Source: Antedon bifida (taxonomy: Eukaryota; Echinodermata; Crinoidea; Comatulida; Antedonidae). Taken from it: 64,000 bases of DNA. The first letter of the stretch is position 1. Each line of letters starts with the position of its first letter. The notes under the pieces are model-generated. The model made no database searches. It had not been told where the DNA came from and saw only the letters and a list, made by a program, of their open reading frames with translations. Where the stretch lies: NCBI GenBank assembly GCA_963402885.1, contig OY727093.1, positions 1,612,001 through 1,676,000 of the forward strand, given 5' to 3'. Below, piece after piece: positions 32,801 through 44,265 of this stretch. The translations under genes and the position numbers were made by a program.

Positions 32801-35800
32801 ATTCTAGCAGTGACTCATATTTCTTGTCTTGATCTAATTCTTCGCTACTTATGTTGGTGTCTTCTGGATCATACTCTTCAAAGAATTCAGAACCTTGAAG
32901 ATTTGAATGGTCTTTTTCTGGAACAAATAACTTCTTAGCAATTTCTTCTAGCTCTTTTTTTTCATGAAGAGTGGTTCTTTGTTTTGTTAGCTCAATATTT
33001 GCTTGTACATAATTTTTGTCCTCATCACTTTCTTTGTCCAATTTCTGATTCGAAGGTTCATCACTTTTAGATTCTTTCAAATTTGATGATGTTCTTTTTT
33101 TATTTCCAGAAAACATGTCATCTGTTTCCATTGCTTGCTTAACTTGCCTCCTAAGCTCTTTCAGAATTGAATCCTCAATTTTTTTCATATCAATTTCTTC
33201 TTCATCTTCCGACTGCCAGTGTTCATTTTCATCAGCATCTGGAACCTCCAAAAATAAGTTAAAATCACCAATGACAAAGTTTTCTACTTCATCTACACCT
33301 ACTGTGGATAAAAGCGGAAAATCCTCGCTGGTCTGTCTTGTTGTTGTAACCTCTGCTGGCTTCTTTCTCTTTGAAGCATCAACAGCTTTTTTTCTGACAG
33401 ATGGGTTAAAGGGAGTAGCAAAGGGATTAAGTCCAATATTCATAGTCTTGGTGTTTCTACGTATTTGCTGAAGGTTTAAATTGCTTGGATGCAAACTTCT
33501 GTGTTGTTCACATTTGTGGAGGAACTTTTCCCACACTTTTGAACAATCACCAATAGAACACATGGTTATAGGATCCCCAACAACCACCAGGAGCGATTTT
33601 GCTCTTGTAAACGCAGTGTTTAACAGCTTTTCATCAGAAAGAAATCCATAGTAAAATTCTGCACTTTCAACCGGATTACTATATTTGGCTGTGACATGTG
33701 TCCTTTCAAGTGTTGCTCTAGTTCGCACAACACTGATGAACAAGGCCCGGAATTCTTTACCTTTACAAAATAAATAATATATAATATTGTAATAGAATAA
33801 AAGGAAATTTAACAGAATCATGTAGCATATGGTCTAGAATAGAATACCTTGTACATTTCTCACGCCTTCAACGTTCACATCGTGCAACTTGCGTTTTCTG
33901 AGTTCTTGCCGAATTTCACGCACCTGAAATTATGTTAAATTTTATGTTAAATTATGTTTATCTGCATACATTCACCCCTGGTGATCAATTAAAACCAAGT
34001 GGGATATATGTACCTGTGATTTGTATGGTGTAACAACACCAATATCTTTATTGTCTCCCCATTCTGGTGGCCAGTTGTGATAAAGATCTGCCACTCGTAT
34101 TCCAATCTCTACTACTTCATCTCTATTACAATATGATGTTTCTATGAAATGATCTTGGCCCCTGACTGCATAAAACGATAACGGGTACATTGTTGGGTGT
34201 GATTGATGTTTATTCATTGAAAGTAGTTTGGTTTTGTAGAACGTTGTCGATACAAATGACAAAATTTCTTCACAAGTTCGGTAGTTTATATGCAGAAATA
34301 TTGTGTTTTTGTCACCCGTGATATTGTAATGATCATGTAGGCGTTTAAGAATAGATTTATCAAATCCACCGATGCGTGCCTCTTCGGAATAAACCTACAG
34401 AAATAATATTGTATTTTATACATATAAATTGGGAGACTTATGTAATAATAAATGTTGTATTACTGTTATTGGAAACATTTTGGGATGCTTTGGTTCTATC
34501 CCTCTATTTCAGGGCTCCTTGTTTAAGGTGACAACTTATTGTAATGATTTAATATGCATAGGCCTAACTCCTAAGCCCTCATGACACAAAAGTGTTTTGT
34601 GTAAACACACCATTGTGAAACTTCTTTTTTTTTATTTATTTATAAATTACCTTTGGGCTCATTTGAATATGATCACCAGCAATTGCTACACATGTCTTCC
34701 ACTCTGCCATTGCTAACGGCATGATAGCTTGAGTCTCTAATGCCTGACCTGCCTCATCAATTAGTATGTGTGTGAAATGGCCTTTCAAGTTCAGTCGTAC
34801 TAAAGTCAAAGCCATATTAAGGGTACAGATAACAACTCGAGATCTCCTCACATCATTTCTAGTTGGTAGATTGATTGTGTTTGTGGTTTTGTCAATCAGA
34901 CAATACTTCTTAACATCTGGATGTATGGTTTTAATGCGTCGTTCAGTTTGATACAAACGAAGTAGTGTTGGTTTGAGACCTCTACGTTTTGGGTAAGTTT
35001 TGATGTAGTCATCTAAATGTTCAGTAATGTACAGATCTGCCCCACTAAGAAATAGAATAAAGACATTAAATAAAATGTCATACCATACCCATCACCTCTA
35101 TCATTTTAGCTGTTATATATATTAATTTTCATTACAAACCTATTGGACATGGTGCAAATCAAAACCTTGGTACCATGTTTCAAGAGGATCTTCTTTACAG
35201 ACTCTGCCATGGTTCTTGTTTTTCCTGTACCAAACGGACCATATATCACCAATGGTGGCTTGCTGATTGCTGTAGTTCCTGCCATACGCATATACTCTAC
35301 TGCTTGTTGTTGTTTCTTGTTGAGGACGTCAGTAGCCAAACCAGCTGGGATAGCCAGTGTATATCCTTGTACTGGTAATACGGATTCCATGTTTTCCAAG
35401 CTATCAATTGCATAGTGCATCTCACAGAAAAGTAAGCGGTCAACCTGGAACTGAACTTCGACATGTATTTTAGTTTTTGCTTCAAGTTTGAGCTTTTCTA
35501 CAAATTTTGCATTCAGCTTAACGTAGATATAATCTTTTGTATGACCATCGATTCCTTCATCAGATATGATTTTAAGTTCATAAGCTTCATTTGATTCTGA
35601 ATCAAATTTGCACAATACACTTTGTACAGACTCCATGATTAGCAGACTTGATTCAACGTCACAATTTAGAGTTTCTGTTAATTCTATTTTCCCATAGAGT
35701 TCACCATTTTGAGCAATAAACAGTTCAGTACCAGTATAAGATTCAACCGTGACATTATTTTCAATTTCCATCTCTGTTTTTGTCTTGAACCTTCAATTAA

Positions 35801-38800
35801 GAAAACATGTTTTTCAGTATTCAAAATTGTATTCACTTACTAACTAATTTATAGTATATTATTTTGTCCTACTGTAGTATTATTGTAATCGCTACGCTAT
35901 TGCTTCGCATTGCTGACGCAATCGAAGGAGCTCCTTGAATAAAGAACAATTACAGTGGTTGGCGAATCACACAATCAACTTTTTCAGAATATCTAAGTTG
36001 TTTGCATGGACAATCTAGAAGCATTTCTATGTATATCTGAGTATTGCTGACAGGCATCACGACTGTAAACAGTTTTGTGATTATATTAATATGAGTAGCA
36101 GATAAGTATCTCTTTTCTGACCCTAATTTTCTCTTATTATTCCTGTCTTCATTAGTGTCCCTGATCTAACTCTTCTAAAAATCTAAAAATCGTCTTGACA
36201 ATAGTCAGCTACATACAGTCTGAACAGTTTGAACGAAATTGGGTGACTATACCTGTTAATCATTTTCATTCTATCCCTTTCCTCCAAATTCACCATTTTG
36301 TGCATCCTATGTTTGTAATTCTCCTGAGTTAGCTCACTTTCATTCAAGTAATCAATATTTAGATTGGCACCAGGTGGCTTGTATTTCTTTAAGAGATCCT
36401 TGTCACATGGACTAGGTTGAGTTGATGTGATTATCTCGGTATTACTTGTGTCCCAAATAATAATGGACTGACGTTCACTCAACTGCATGTATTCTTCTTC
36501 TGCACCAACATGAACATTAAGTTTTCGAACCATTACTGGCTTCTTCCCAAAATCAAAGACAACCCATTGATGGAAGCTTCCAAGCTTGTTGCTGGTGAAA
36601 TGCACATCTATGCTGTATGTGCTGAATGTACCTTCCTTTATAATCATATTTCCAGGGCAAACCTGAGGTTTATCTTCTTCTCTTGGTTGTGACAAAAAAA
36701 AGTGCAAGCGATGTTCATCATATAGCAAGCTAACACGTTTTAGTCTTTCTACCTAAAGATTTAGTAATAAGACATATGTTTCAGCCATATTATTATATTA
36801 TTATAATGTTGATATTGTTTGAGCCCTTGAAAACACTATTAAACAATTCCCTTTAAAATTTGAAATCAAGCACACTGTTACTGTGTAATCTTGAAATTAA
36901 GAAACCTTCACTTACACCTCCAATACACTCCACTTGAAACCTCCAGCAGTCTTTAAATACGTTGTCAGACTTTCTTTCAAGCTCATCAATAAAACGATTG
37001 TGTTCTGTATCACAGTAAATCCGAATATTTGGTAATTCCTTTTCAGTCATCTAAAAAAATGAAGTAGTGTAAGTTACACTCATTATTAATTAATGAACCT
37101 GCTTAAATGTAGGCCCTACACGTATTATGAACAAAGACTATATATACTATATATGCAGATAGTGATCTTGTAAATAAAAGACCTAGTACTCAACATTTCA
37201 TTTTTATTGTTTACATGTATAATTGTCTTCAATCAATTGGCAAGTCATATATTGACTAGTTTATTGGGTCTAGTATTATCATATAAGTAGTTTAGAGACC
37301 GTGACTATTCAATATAGTAGTAAAATCTCAAATACTAGTTCCCCTTAATTATTGCTTACTTAATTTCAAGTACAGTATATTACTATAATAATATGGTTGT
37401 AATTTTCTTACCACTTTGACGCTGGAAGTTGCTGAGTTGTACTCAATCATGAGTTGATCCATGAATAAAAAGAGTTTACCCAGCTTGGCTTTTTCTCTTT
37501 TCATCAGTCGATATTCATGTCGTTCTTTCCATTCTTCCAATTCTTCTTGCGTATGTGCCTGCATGCACTGGTAGTTAGCTGAGTCTTCATTAGAGTGTCT
37601 GGTATTAGTGAAAAAAAAATGTTTTAGTGTTAAAATAAATGTATTGAGGTGTTATTACAACAGTATAATAAATACAGTTATAGTAAACAATATGCAAGAC
37701 TCAAGACTAATCCAGCAGTTCTTTTCTTGGTTTCTGTACATTTAACTGTGAGAAAAAAAGTTTTCTACAATTGAAACTGAAGTGAAAGGAGCCAAATTGT
37801 AATATACTTTACCTATCGCACAAAACATATAGACCATTGACAATATCAAGAGGTGGACTTCGATGTTTCCAATTTCTGTCTGTGTCGGAGGTAATACACT
37901 GGTTGTGTTCCAAATTGTTGACATGGGAGACTAGCGATTTAAAATCCATCTCACAATAAGAACAATGGTAATTTACAGGCACATGTTGAGGGCATGTTAT
38001 TTGTTGATTAGTTTCCAGATTTGCTGGTACGCCTACTGCAACTGGTGCAGTAGATGCAATAGACTGAGTAGATAGTTGAGCCTCACCGTAAGGCAGAGGA
38101 CTTAAAGAAGTCTGTTTGACTCCTTGCATCTCATCTTGTTCACAAAGTACACTCCCACATGAAATTTCAAGTTGTCGAAATTTCTGCAAGCAGGCGGGTT
38201 CTACTAACGTTCTATTTTTTTTTTCAGATTGTGGATCTTCATCGAGCTGTAATTATTACAAGAAAAGTTGAAAATAAACATAACACAATTTTGTGGTTTT
38301 TTTATACATTTTTCACAATTTGATACTTTCATTGTCATGTTTACCTTACTGTTTGAATTTTCTAAACCAGAAGCTGTAACAGTGTTTTCGGATGTATTTG
38401 CTGCAGTGGTATATCTTTTGGTACTAACACCTACATAAATAGAATACAATTTAATAGATGTAAACTTTAAGGGCTTTCTTTTTAACTCATTTTGATATTA
38501 CCACCAATCAGATTACGTTTTGTGATGTTTCCAAAGTATGTTGTGCATATATTAATCTAAATTTTCCACATTGAATATATTAAAAAATCCAAAAGGAAGG
38601 TTTAATCAAAATTAAAAAATTGCAAACAGAAAACTGCATTTCGTGGCAAATTAAGCACCCAAATCAGCTCATTGCCCACAAAAGTTAACAGCTTATTCAT
38701 GCTCTGTGCATGCATTGTCACTTGCTGCATTGTCACGAATACACAACTATAATAATTATATAGCCATCAGATCATAAAGGTGAACATGTACAGTTTGAGG

Positions 38801-40435
38801 ATTAGGTTTTAGGAATTTTGTGTATGTACTGTTTTCTATGTATGTTTGAAATGAATGAATTAATACATAGGCAATCAACGACATATTTAAATGTTAGGAA
38901 TTGGTGTGATTTCACTTTTAATATTATGCTCTATGGTTTTATTTTCCAAGTTCTGTTTATTCATTTTTTCCTCCCTAGCCTAATAAGCAAAGTCATGATT
39001 TTGTTGCTATTCATGAACAGTAAAGTCACTCTAATGTCATTGTCGTAATTAAGGTAGACTCACACAAATTAATTTCTCACCTTTTCTGTTTAGCTTATCA
39101 AGGGCCTCTTTGTATACTCCTTTATCAAACTGTGTCTCCCAAGTCTGCTCAAACTCCAGTTGGTGTTTCTCTGCAAAAAGTATTCCTGCTATATCTGTTA
39201 AAAGTTGCCCACTTTGATGCAGTTTCCAGAGATTTGTAAGGCCATTGGGATCAACTAAAGAGACATGAAATACTATGGATCCTTTTGATAAGTGAAAAGC
39301 TTCACAACGGCGGAATAAAAAGTAACAAGTAATTTCTTTCAGTTTGCCATAACATAATGCTAAAACATCTTCAAGAATTATTCTGTTTTGAGATGGTAGT
39401 TGATCTTCAGAATCTCCAATTTTTTGTCTCAAAAATATCTGTATTTCAGCACCTGTGGTAAAACATTTAGACATTGACCAATTTTAAACAAAAAATGTTG
39501 ATTCAATAAATACACTGATTTTCTATGATTGTATTGAGAATACAAACACAAAAATAATGGCACTGTACATGATTGTAAAAATATATCAAAAAATTGTTTG
39601 AAGGTTTGTATGGCAAAGAAACACTAGTAAAGTACACCATGTGGAAAATATGTTTAGTAAAGTTAAGAATGCCTCAAAGTTTTGTTTGTTGCACTAAAAC
39701 TGACTTAGTAAGTCATAATTGTTATCACCTGGCAGGCTATGAATCAAGCAAAACCAGGCTTGTTGGTTGACACTAAGATAAAGAAATTACATTTGGCCAA
39801 AATATTAGTCTCACTCTTCGTGTCATAACAATATAATACTGTAAATGCATCCATGTTTTTAAATGATATAATTTAGAACAAAATAGAAAATACGTACTAA
39901 TGCCAAGTAGATGATTCTTTGCTGTTTCACTAAGAGATTTTGTAAACCTCCTTATTTTTCCTGGTTTATCTTCTAGAAATTTTGCTTTCTCCAGAAGAAA
40001 TAATAAATCCCAAATATTTTGGAAATCATTGCTTAACTTGTAGTAAGCAATAATACCACTTAAGCCATTTGTTCTGACATCTCGTATTGCCTTAAAGAGG
40101 CTTTTCCGATATTTTGATAGCATTATATTGGTCGTTTTTTGACCATTTGTAATACCTCCATCTGACATATACTCGGTTACAAGTTCTTCTGCGCTTTGCA
40201 CATATGAAATTTTAGCGATTTCTAATAAAAGATGAACATTATTATGGCTAATATAACCAGCTTTCTCTAGTAAATTTAATAATTGAATTCCAGAATTTGT
40301 GGCAGCGAGGTCTTCTGAAGATATGTGCTCAAATAAAAAGAATCGCAACCATTTAAATTTGTGAGGATCACTGTAAATTTTACTGAAGTTAGATTTTAAG
40401 TCCATGAACTTCCTATTAGGATCATTGTTTGCCAT
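25675..40435 (-). CDS. Gene B: complete death-fold/TRADD-N HELZ2-like helicase-RNB-helicase protein (~3150 aa)
   Basis: Complete gene. Exons in transcript order: 39898-40435, 39081-39452, 38345-38430, 37813-38246, 37412-37598, 36916-37050, 36253-36752, 35140-35790, 34651-35044, 34014-34394, 33848-33923, 29977-33760, 29597-29872, 28932-29032, 28676-28825, 28397-28534, 27845-28137, 27438-27634, 27136-27238, 26757-26987, 26405-26558, 25975-26142, 25675-25778. The lengths sum to 9453 nt with phase conserved at every junction: 3150 residues plus TAA. The ATG at 40435 is the first after an in-frame TAA, and a probable 5'UTR acceptor lies at 40454-40455. Layout by residue: DED-like ~1-180, TRADD-N-like ~180-303, linker and fingers ~304-540, pre-helicase ~540-750, helicase 1 ~750-1300, RNB centred ~1825-2180, helicase 2 ~2620-3150. 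Human HELZ2 is shorter and has no death fold. The function proposed is inferred: RNA unwinding and 3'-5' decay tied to death-fold signalling. Confidence 0.93.
29033..29596. other. Gene B intron with simple repeats
   Basis: Contains ctactacta/ataataata low-complexity DNA (29155-29207). The right half is homologous to the matching gene C intron (48.60-48.97 kb), but the gene C copy carries a LINE fragment not found here. Confidence 0.7.
29977..33760 (-). CDS. Gene B exon 12: motif VI, acidic linker and RNB exoribonuclease
   Basis: A 3784-nt exon, the same length as in gene A. It holds LNTAFTRAKSLLVVVGD (helicase 1 motif VI), a long acidic linker (ESEPEKYKRC preceding a small beta domain), RNB active site TIDPKGCQDIDDALSI near residue 1825, VGVHIADVSYFV, and HFTSPIRRYIDIVVHRL near residue 2170. 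The four catalytic Asp are intact. The C-terminal part (LFNLTPELDICLEHRS and CFSQLANKKP) is conserved between paralogues and probably completes an S1/OB-like region. That last point is inference. Confidence 0.94.
33848..35790 (-). CDS. Gene B exons 8-11: SF1 helicase 1
   Basis: Exons 35140-35790, 34651-35044, 34014-34394, 33848-33923. Motifs: GPFGTGKT (Walker A), LICTMSN with GADLYI (Ia), ILIDEAGQALE (II), VAIAGDHIQMSP (III), FLHINYRTCEEI (IV region), GVVTPYKSQ, and VEGVRNVQ (V, completed in the next exon). All residues required for ATP hydrolysis are present. Exon sizes match A and C almost exactly (381 and 76 nt for the last two in all three), which supports the splice model. Confidence 0.93.
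36253..37050 (-). CDS. Gene B exons 6-7: HELZ/MOV10-type pre-helicase region
   Basis: Exon 36916-37050 (45 codons, phase 0) reads MTEKELPNIRIY through VECIGG. Exon 36253-36752 contains FHQWVVFDFG, KPVMVRKLNV and LTQENYKHRMHKMVNLEERD, as in genes A and C. This is the beta-barrel plus stalk that precedes helicase 1 in HELZ and MOV10 relatives. Relative to A, a few residues are missing after VGAEEE, still in frame. Confidence 0.88.
37412..38430 (-). CDS. Gene B exons 3-5: linker, JAZ-like finger and a broken CCCH finger
   Basis: Exon 38345-38430 is a Thr/Ser-rich linker. Exon 37813-38246 begins LDEDPQSEKKNRT and carries a finger with spacing CX2CX9HX5H (YHCSYCEMDF to LEHNQC), three residues shorter than in A and C. 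It ends VLCDR. Exon 37412-37598 continues HSNEDSANYQCMQAH. In A and C this joint forms CX7CX11CX3H, but here a short deletion removed the second Cys, so the CCCH finger should not bind zinc normally. The long CCCH exon present in A (9485-9994) and C (61036-62163) has no counterpart between exons 3 and 4. Gene B therefore has a stripped-down finger region. Confidence 0.8.
38431..39080. other. Gene B intron 2
   Basis: 650 bp between the TRADD-N-like exon and the linker exon. This is where gene A carries its TPR exons. I searched the minus strand for TPR-like or acidic exons with splice sites and found none. Confidence 0.55.
39081..39452 (-). CDS. Gene B exon 2: TRADD-N-like module
   Basis: 124 codons. 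Core: GSIVFHVSLVDPNGLTNL and LHQSGQLLTDIAGILFAE, as in gene A. A preceding helix (ALCYGKLKEITCYFLFRR) and a following acidic helix (FEQTWETQFDKGVYKEAL) complete a small alpha/beta unit. The resemblance to TRADD-N-like domains is by pattern only. An alternative reading is a lineage-specific death-fold companion domain with no named family. Confidence 0.6.
39898..40435 (-). CDS. Gene B exon 1: death-effector-domain-like N-terminus
   Basis: About 179 codons, the same length as gene A exon 1 and clearly homologous. Core: LRFFLFEHISSEDL, LLNLLEKAGYISHNNVHLLL and EELVTEYM, which match DED helices 2 to 6 closely. A second helical block (YRKSLFKAIRDVRTNGLSG to IRRFTKSL) may be another death fold. Known DEDs assemble filaments or recruit caspases and FADD-type adaptors; a partner here is unknown. 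The donor is GTACGT. The last codon is split and completed in exon 2. Confidence 0.78.
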
Positions 40436-40453
40436 TTAAAGAAATGTTTTTGT
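40436..40453 (-). other. Gene B 5'UTR segment after a probable splice acceptor
   Basis: The minus strand reads TTTTGCAG (acceptor at 40454-40455) then ACAAAAACATTTC, with an in-frame TAA just before ATG 40435. It matches the gene A leader. The first 5'UTR exon and promoter were not found. Confidence 0.5.
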
Positions 40454-40455
40454 CT

Positions 40456-41130
40456 GCAAAAGAAAAAAGTTGGTAAAGTTGAACTCAAATTGTCTGTGTG
40501 CTTTATGCACTTTATGCACGCGAACCTAGCATCCATTGGCTGGGGCCGTCTAAGGGGTCCGGGGTGGGAAAAATTAGACAAAATTTGTGAGGTAAGAAAA
40601 TGTTGAAAAATAAAGCTGCTAGGTCCCCAGAAATTACACTTATACTTTAAAAATGTCTGGCTATATTGGGAAGGAAAATAGGCCTGATTTTAGATACACC
40701 AAAACCAACTAGGGTAGTAAACATTGCTGTCGGACTATGGCTTTTAAGATTCCATCGAAAGCAGGACACTATGCTACTGTCATACAGTAGCTAGAAAGTA
40801 TTGATTTAATACTATTGATACATACAAGCATTGATCTACAATCAATCAATTTTTGATTTCCTAAATTCTTTCTCCCTTTGTCTTTCCCATGTGCTCTCTT
40901 TCTTTATTCTTCTTTATACCCTATCTCCTCACCTATTATGCTAAATGGGTAGAGCCTCCGGAAACTCCAGACGATATTAAACATTAACCTAAGGGTAGTT
41001 TTAGTCGCTTTTAAAGTTGAAAATCCTTGAAATCCTACCCACACTCAGTAGGTTATTGTTTTATTTTCATTAGGAAATATCATATTTTTCTCCCCAACAA
41101 ACATGGTTAGCTCTCTCACCACCACTGCAT
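40456..41130. other. Upstream region of gene B
   Basis: Should contain the gene B promoter and any 5'UTR exon. No clear TATA box, start site, tRNA or coding segment is visible. Confidence 0.45.
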
Positions 41131-41202
41131 TGCTTTTACTCAAAATTGCCTTTTCTCAAAATTGCCTTTACTCAAAATTGCCTTTACTCACCATTGCCTC
41201 GT
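41131..41202. repeat. ~17-bp minisatellite
   Basis: Four imperfect copies of ttactcaaaattgcctt, decaying at the right end (ttactcaccattgcctc). Confidence 0.85.
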
Positions 41203-41376
41203 GGTGGATTTAGGTAAAGCAAGAAATTGTTAAACAAATTAACTCCATGGCAGCCAAATGGATAGCAGCCGATATGCACTATGACCGTAGACAGTAATAT
41301 CTCAAGATCTATAAGCATTGGTTGTGTAAAGTATACTGGTTACAGTGTACCAGTAGGTTGAGTCCCAATGAATCTA

Positions 41377-42500
41377 TTATTATTATTGATACATACTTAC
41401 AAATATTTCCTTTTGTATTTTTCTGTATGTTTTACAGAAACTGACAGATTTATGCAAAAGTATGATTTTGTTAGTTGTTGCTTTTGATCAGAAGAGAGCA
41501 GTTGGTGAAATGTGTCTACTTTAACGACAACAACTATCATACAATTGTGATAAGCCTGCTTGAATTGAAGGTTCAAAGGTCTATCTCTTTGTCATAGACA
41601 AATAAAGGTGTAAAAACATTATTTATGTTTACGTCCTTCATGGTTTAGCTGCAAATCGACCACAACCAAGTTATTTTAAACTGTTTATATACTGTATTGT
41701 TTACATTGAGGTGGTACATCAAATCAAATAATGTACAAACTAGGGCCTACTGTTTTTTTTAAACTGTAACATAAATGTGTCTACTATTTTCAAAATCCAG
41801 TTATCCGACCTAAGCTTCATTATAAATATCAGTGACAAAAAGCCTTTATTTCAGTTCATCATTACCGTAAAGGTAGAACCACAGACGAAAGCACAGTATA
41901 GGACATTTTGTTTTTTGATATCCGGCTCTGGCCTTTCCTAAATATAATACTATTATTTGTTTGCTTTACTGGTTTTTTTGTGCATTGCTGCAGGGCTCTG
42001 GGGTGCAGGCCCTTGGGTTTAGCCAGTGAGTGCTCATATAGTCTTTTTCAGAGTTTTAGCCAAATTCAATTAAAAAAACAGTAGTAGCTTTTGTTGAAAG
42101 TTGATTAGATATGCGACTTCATGTTCACCAATATGGCACTTTTTTTAAACTGGGCTAAAGTGAAGCCTAGACTGAGCATAGACCTTGTTATAGAGAATTA
42201 TACCACTGAGGAGAATTATACCACTGAGTCTTATGTGAAATGATGCTATAGTGAACAAGAACAAAGGTGTAGGCTATAATGAATATCAATAATGTTATCA
42301 TTGTGTATTCAGTTGAAAGATGCTTATTTCAAGTAGAGGGCGCATCAACCGGAAGTTTACTTGGTGATTTTTATTGGTGATTTACAGTATTTATTTATTG
42401 GTGTTTACTTTTTTCCTTATCTTTGATAGTGCCACTAAAATAAAAAAAGGAGAAAACAAAGAAAGCAAATCATGTAGGCCTACATATATATTTATAAATT
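41377..42500. repeat. Single diverged copy of the 1.24-kb array unit
   Basis: Recognisable unit landmarks occur in circularly permuted order: attattgatacatactta (41.38 kb), caaataaaggtgtaaaaa (41.60 kb), gggctaaagtgaagcct (42.15 kb), ggctataatgaatatcaata (42.27 kb) and agtagagggcgcatcaac (42.33 kb). It is strongly diverged from the 19-23 kb units, so the unit predates the local amplification and was present in both spacers. Confidence 0.75.
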
Positions 42501-44265
42501 AAAGGAAATTTACACTGTATAATATAAAATAAATAAAATACATTAAAATTAAGAAATGTGTAAAATTTAAAAAAAGTGAATGTATAATGTTTTTTATTGT
42601 ATATTGTCTGGTCTTCTCTCCATCATTTTGTTGATGGTTGTTACATAATACATTATATTTTTTTGTTGTATTTATTGTATCATCTGGACAGTTTGTCTGA
42701 AATAAAAATGATTATACTTATAGGCCTACTACAAAAAGGAAAAAATAAATAAAAATTCGAACATTAGTTGTTTTGATGTCCTAATCAATTGTGGTGAGTG
42801 GTGAATTTTTCACTAAACAACTTTTAACTATACTAATTTTGGTTTGGTTTTTAAACTTGTATTCAGGCATGTTTTCCACTGTTTGATCTGTATACCAGCA
42901 TCAGATCCTTTGAAAGCGTGGCACCTTCACCAGGTGAGCATATTGGAAGCTGATTGGACAAAACAAATGTACTGTACTGAATGTAACAGATTCCAGCATA
43001 TTATCACATCACTGTACCATTTTAAATAGGTAAGAAACTTTTACACTTCTGTGTTTTTGATTTTGTATTGACACATTTAGAAAAAGATAATTTGGAATGA
43101 TGGAAAATATTTGTAGAGTGACTCCATATTTGAAAATTTCTTCAATAGCTAAATATTTATAATGTAGGCCTACTTTTTAGATAAGTGTAATTCATATACA
43201 ATATCAATAAGTTATACCAATTTTAATTAAAACATATCCCCAGAAAACTTGTATCCACCGTATTCATAAATCTTGACTATGTAGCCGTATATATAATAAT
43301 AATCTACTTGGAGTCTCCTTATAATATTTATCATGGTATAAAAAATTTACATTTTACAAATATAAGATTAGAAATAAAAATATGACCATTAGATTCTAAA
43401 CTGTCTTATTCAATGATTTTAGTTCCTGTAGTCTACAGATTTAATGCTAAGTTCTTTAGAATTGTTATTATCATAATTAAATACATTATCATTAAAATTA
43501 TCACCATTATCATATCACCATACATATAATATAAGTATCAACGTTTTCAACAATTACAATTTTATATTGAAACATGATTTCATACATAAGAAAATGTAAA
43601 CAAATATACAAATTAGAAATATATTTTCTGTGCTTCATTTAAAGTATATTCAATAAAAACCAGTTTAAGTCCTAGTACTGTGGATGTGGAATAAAGGAAG
43701 AAATTAGTACTCATGAAGCAATAAAAAACATGCAAATAAGTTCAATATTTATTGGTATAAAATTGAATTGTGGACCGATTTAGAAAAAGAAAATACTTTT
43801 ATAATGTACATTAGAAATTGAATGTATGCCTACATCTGTATAATAATTAAGGTATTGTGAAATCTAGCATCTTTAGATATTTTAGTTGAAATCTAAAATG
43901 ATACCAAACATTTAAAGATTAAAACATAATTTTGTAGTTTAAAAATATAGTTTACACATCATTATGATTTACAAATATGAAGATACAAAAGTTTATAAAG
44001 ATTTTACAAAGCCAAAATTTACATTTAAGATTTTAAAATGATGACTGTGTACAATAATTACTAACTACTAAATATATCTTTGTTACTAAAAATACTAAGC
44101 TACCTCATTGAAAAAAAAATCACTTCAAAACGATATAATAGCTCTTAGTAAAGTGTGGTACATTATGTATTTCCAAAAGCAACTAAAATATGGTTGAGAA
44201 TGCCTTGATGTCTCTTCTTTACTTGTCAGATGTTCTTAATGTTGATATCCTTGCTACATTCAAAC
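42500..44265. other. 3' flank of gene C
   Basis: A/T-rich. The right two thirds are homologous to the gene B 3' flank. It holds the gene C 3'UTR. A 61-codon plus-strand frame at 42844-43029 has no recognisable similarity. Nothing else was seen. Confidence 0.55.

Noticed and set aside
41131..41202. Short direct repeats considered as a possible CRISPR-like array
   Set aside because: Contiguous ~17-bp units without unique spacers in an animal genome: a minisatellite.
42844..43029. 61-codon plus-strand frame in the B-C spacer
   Set aside because: No similarity, no context and no homologue in the A-B spacer.
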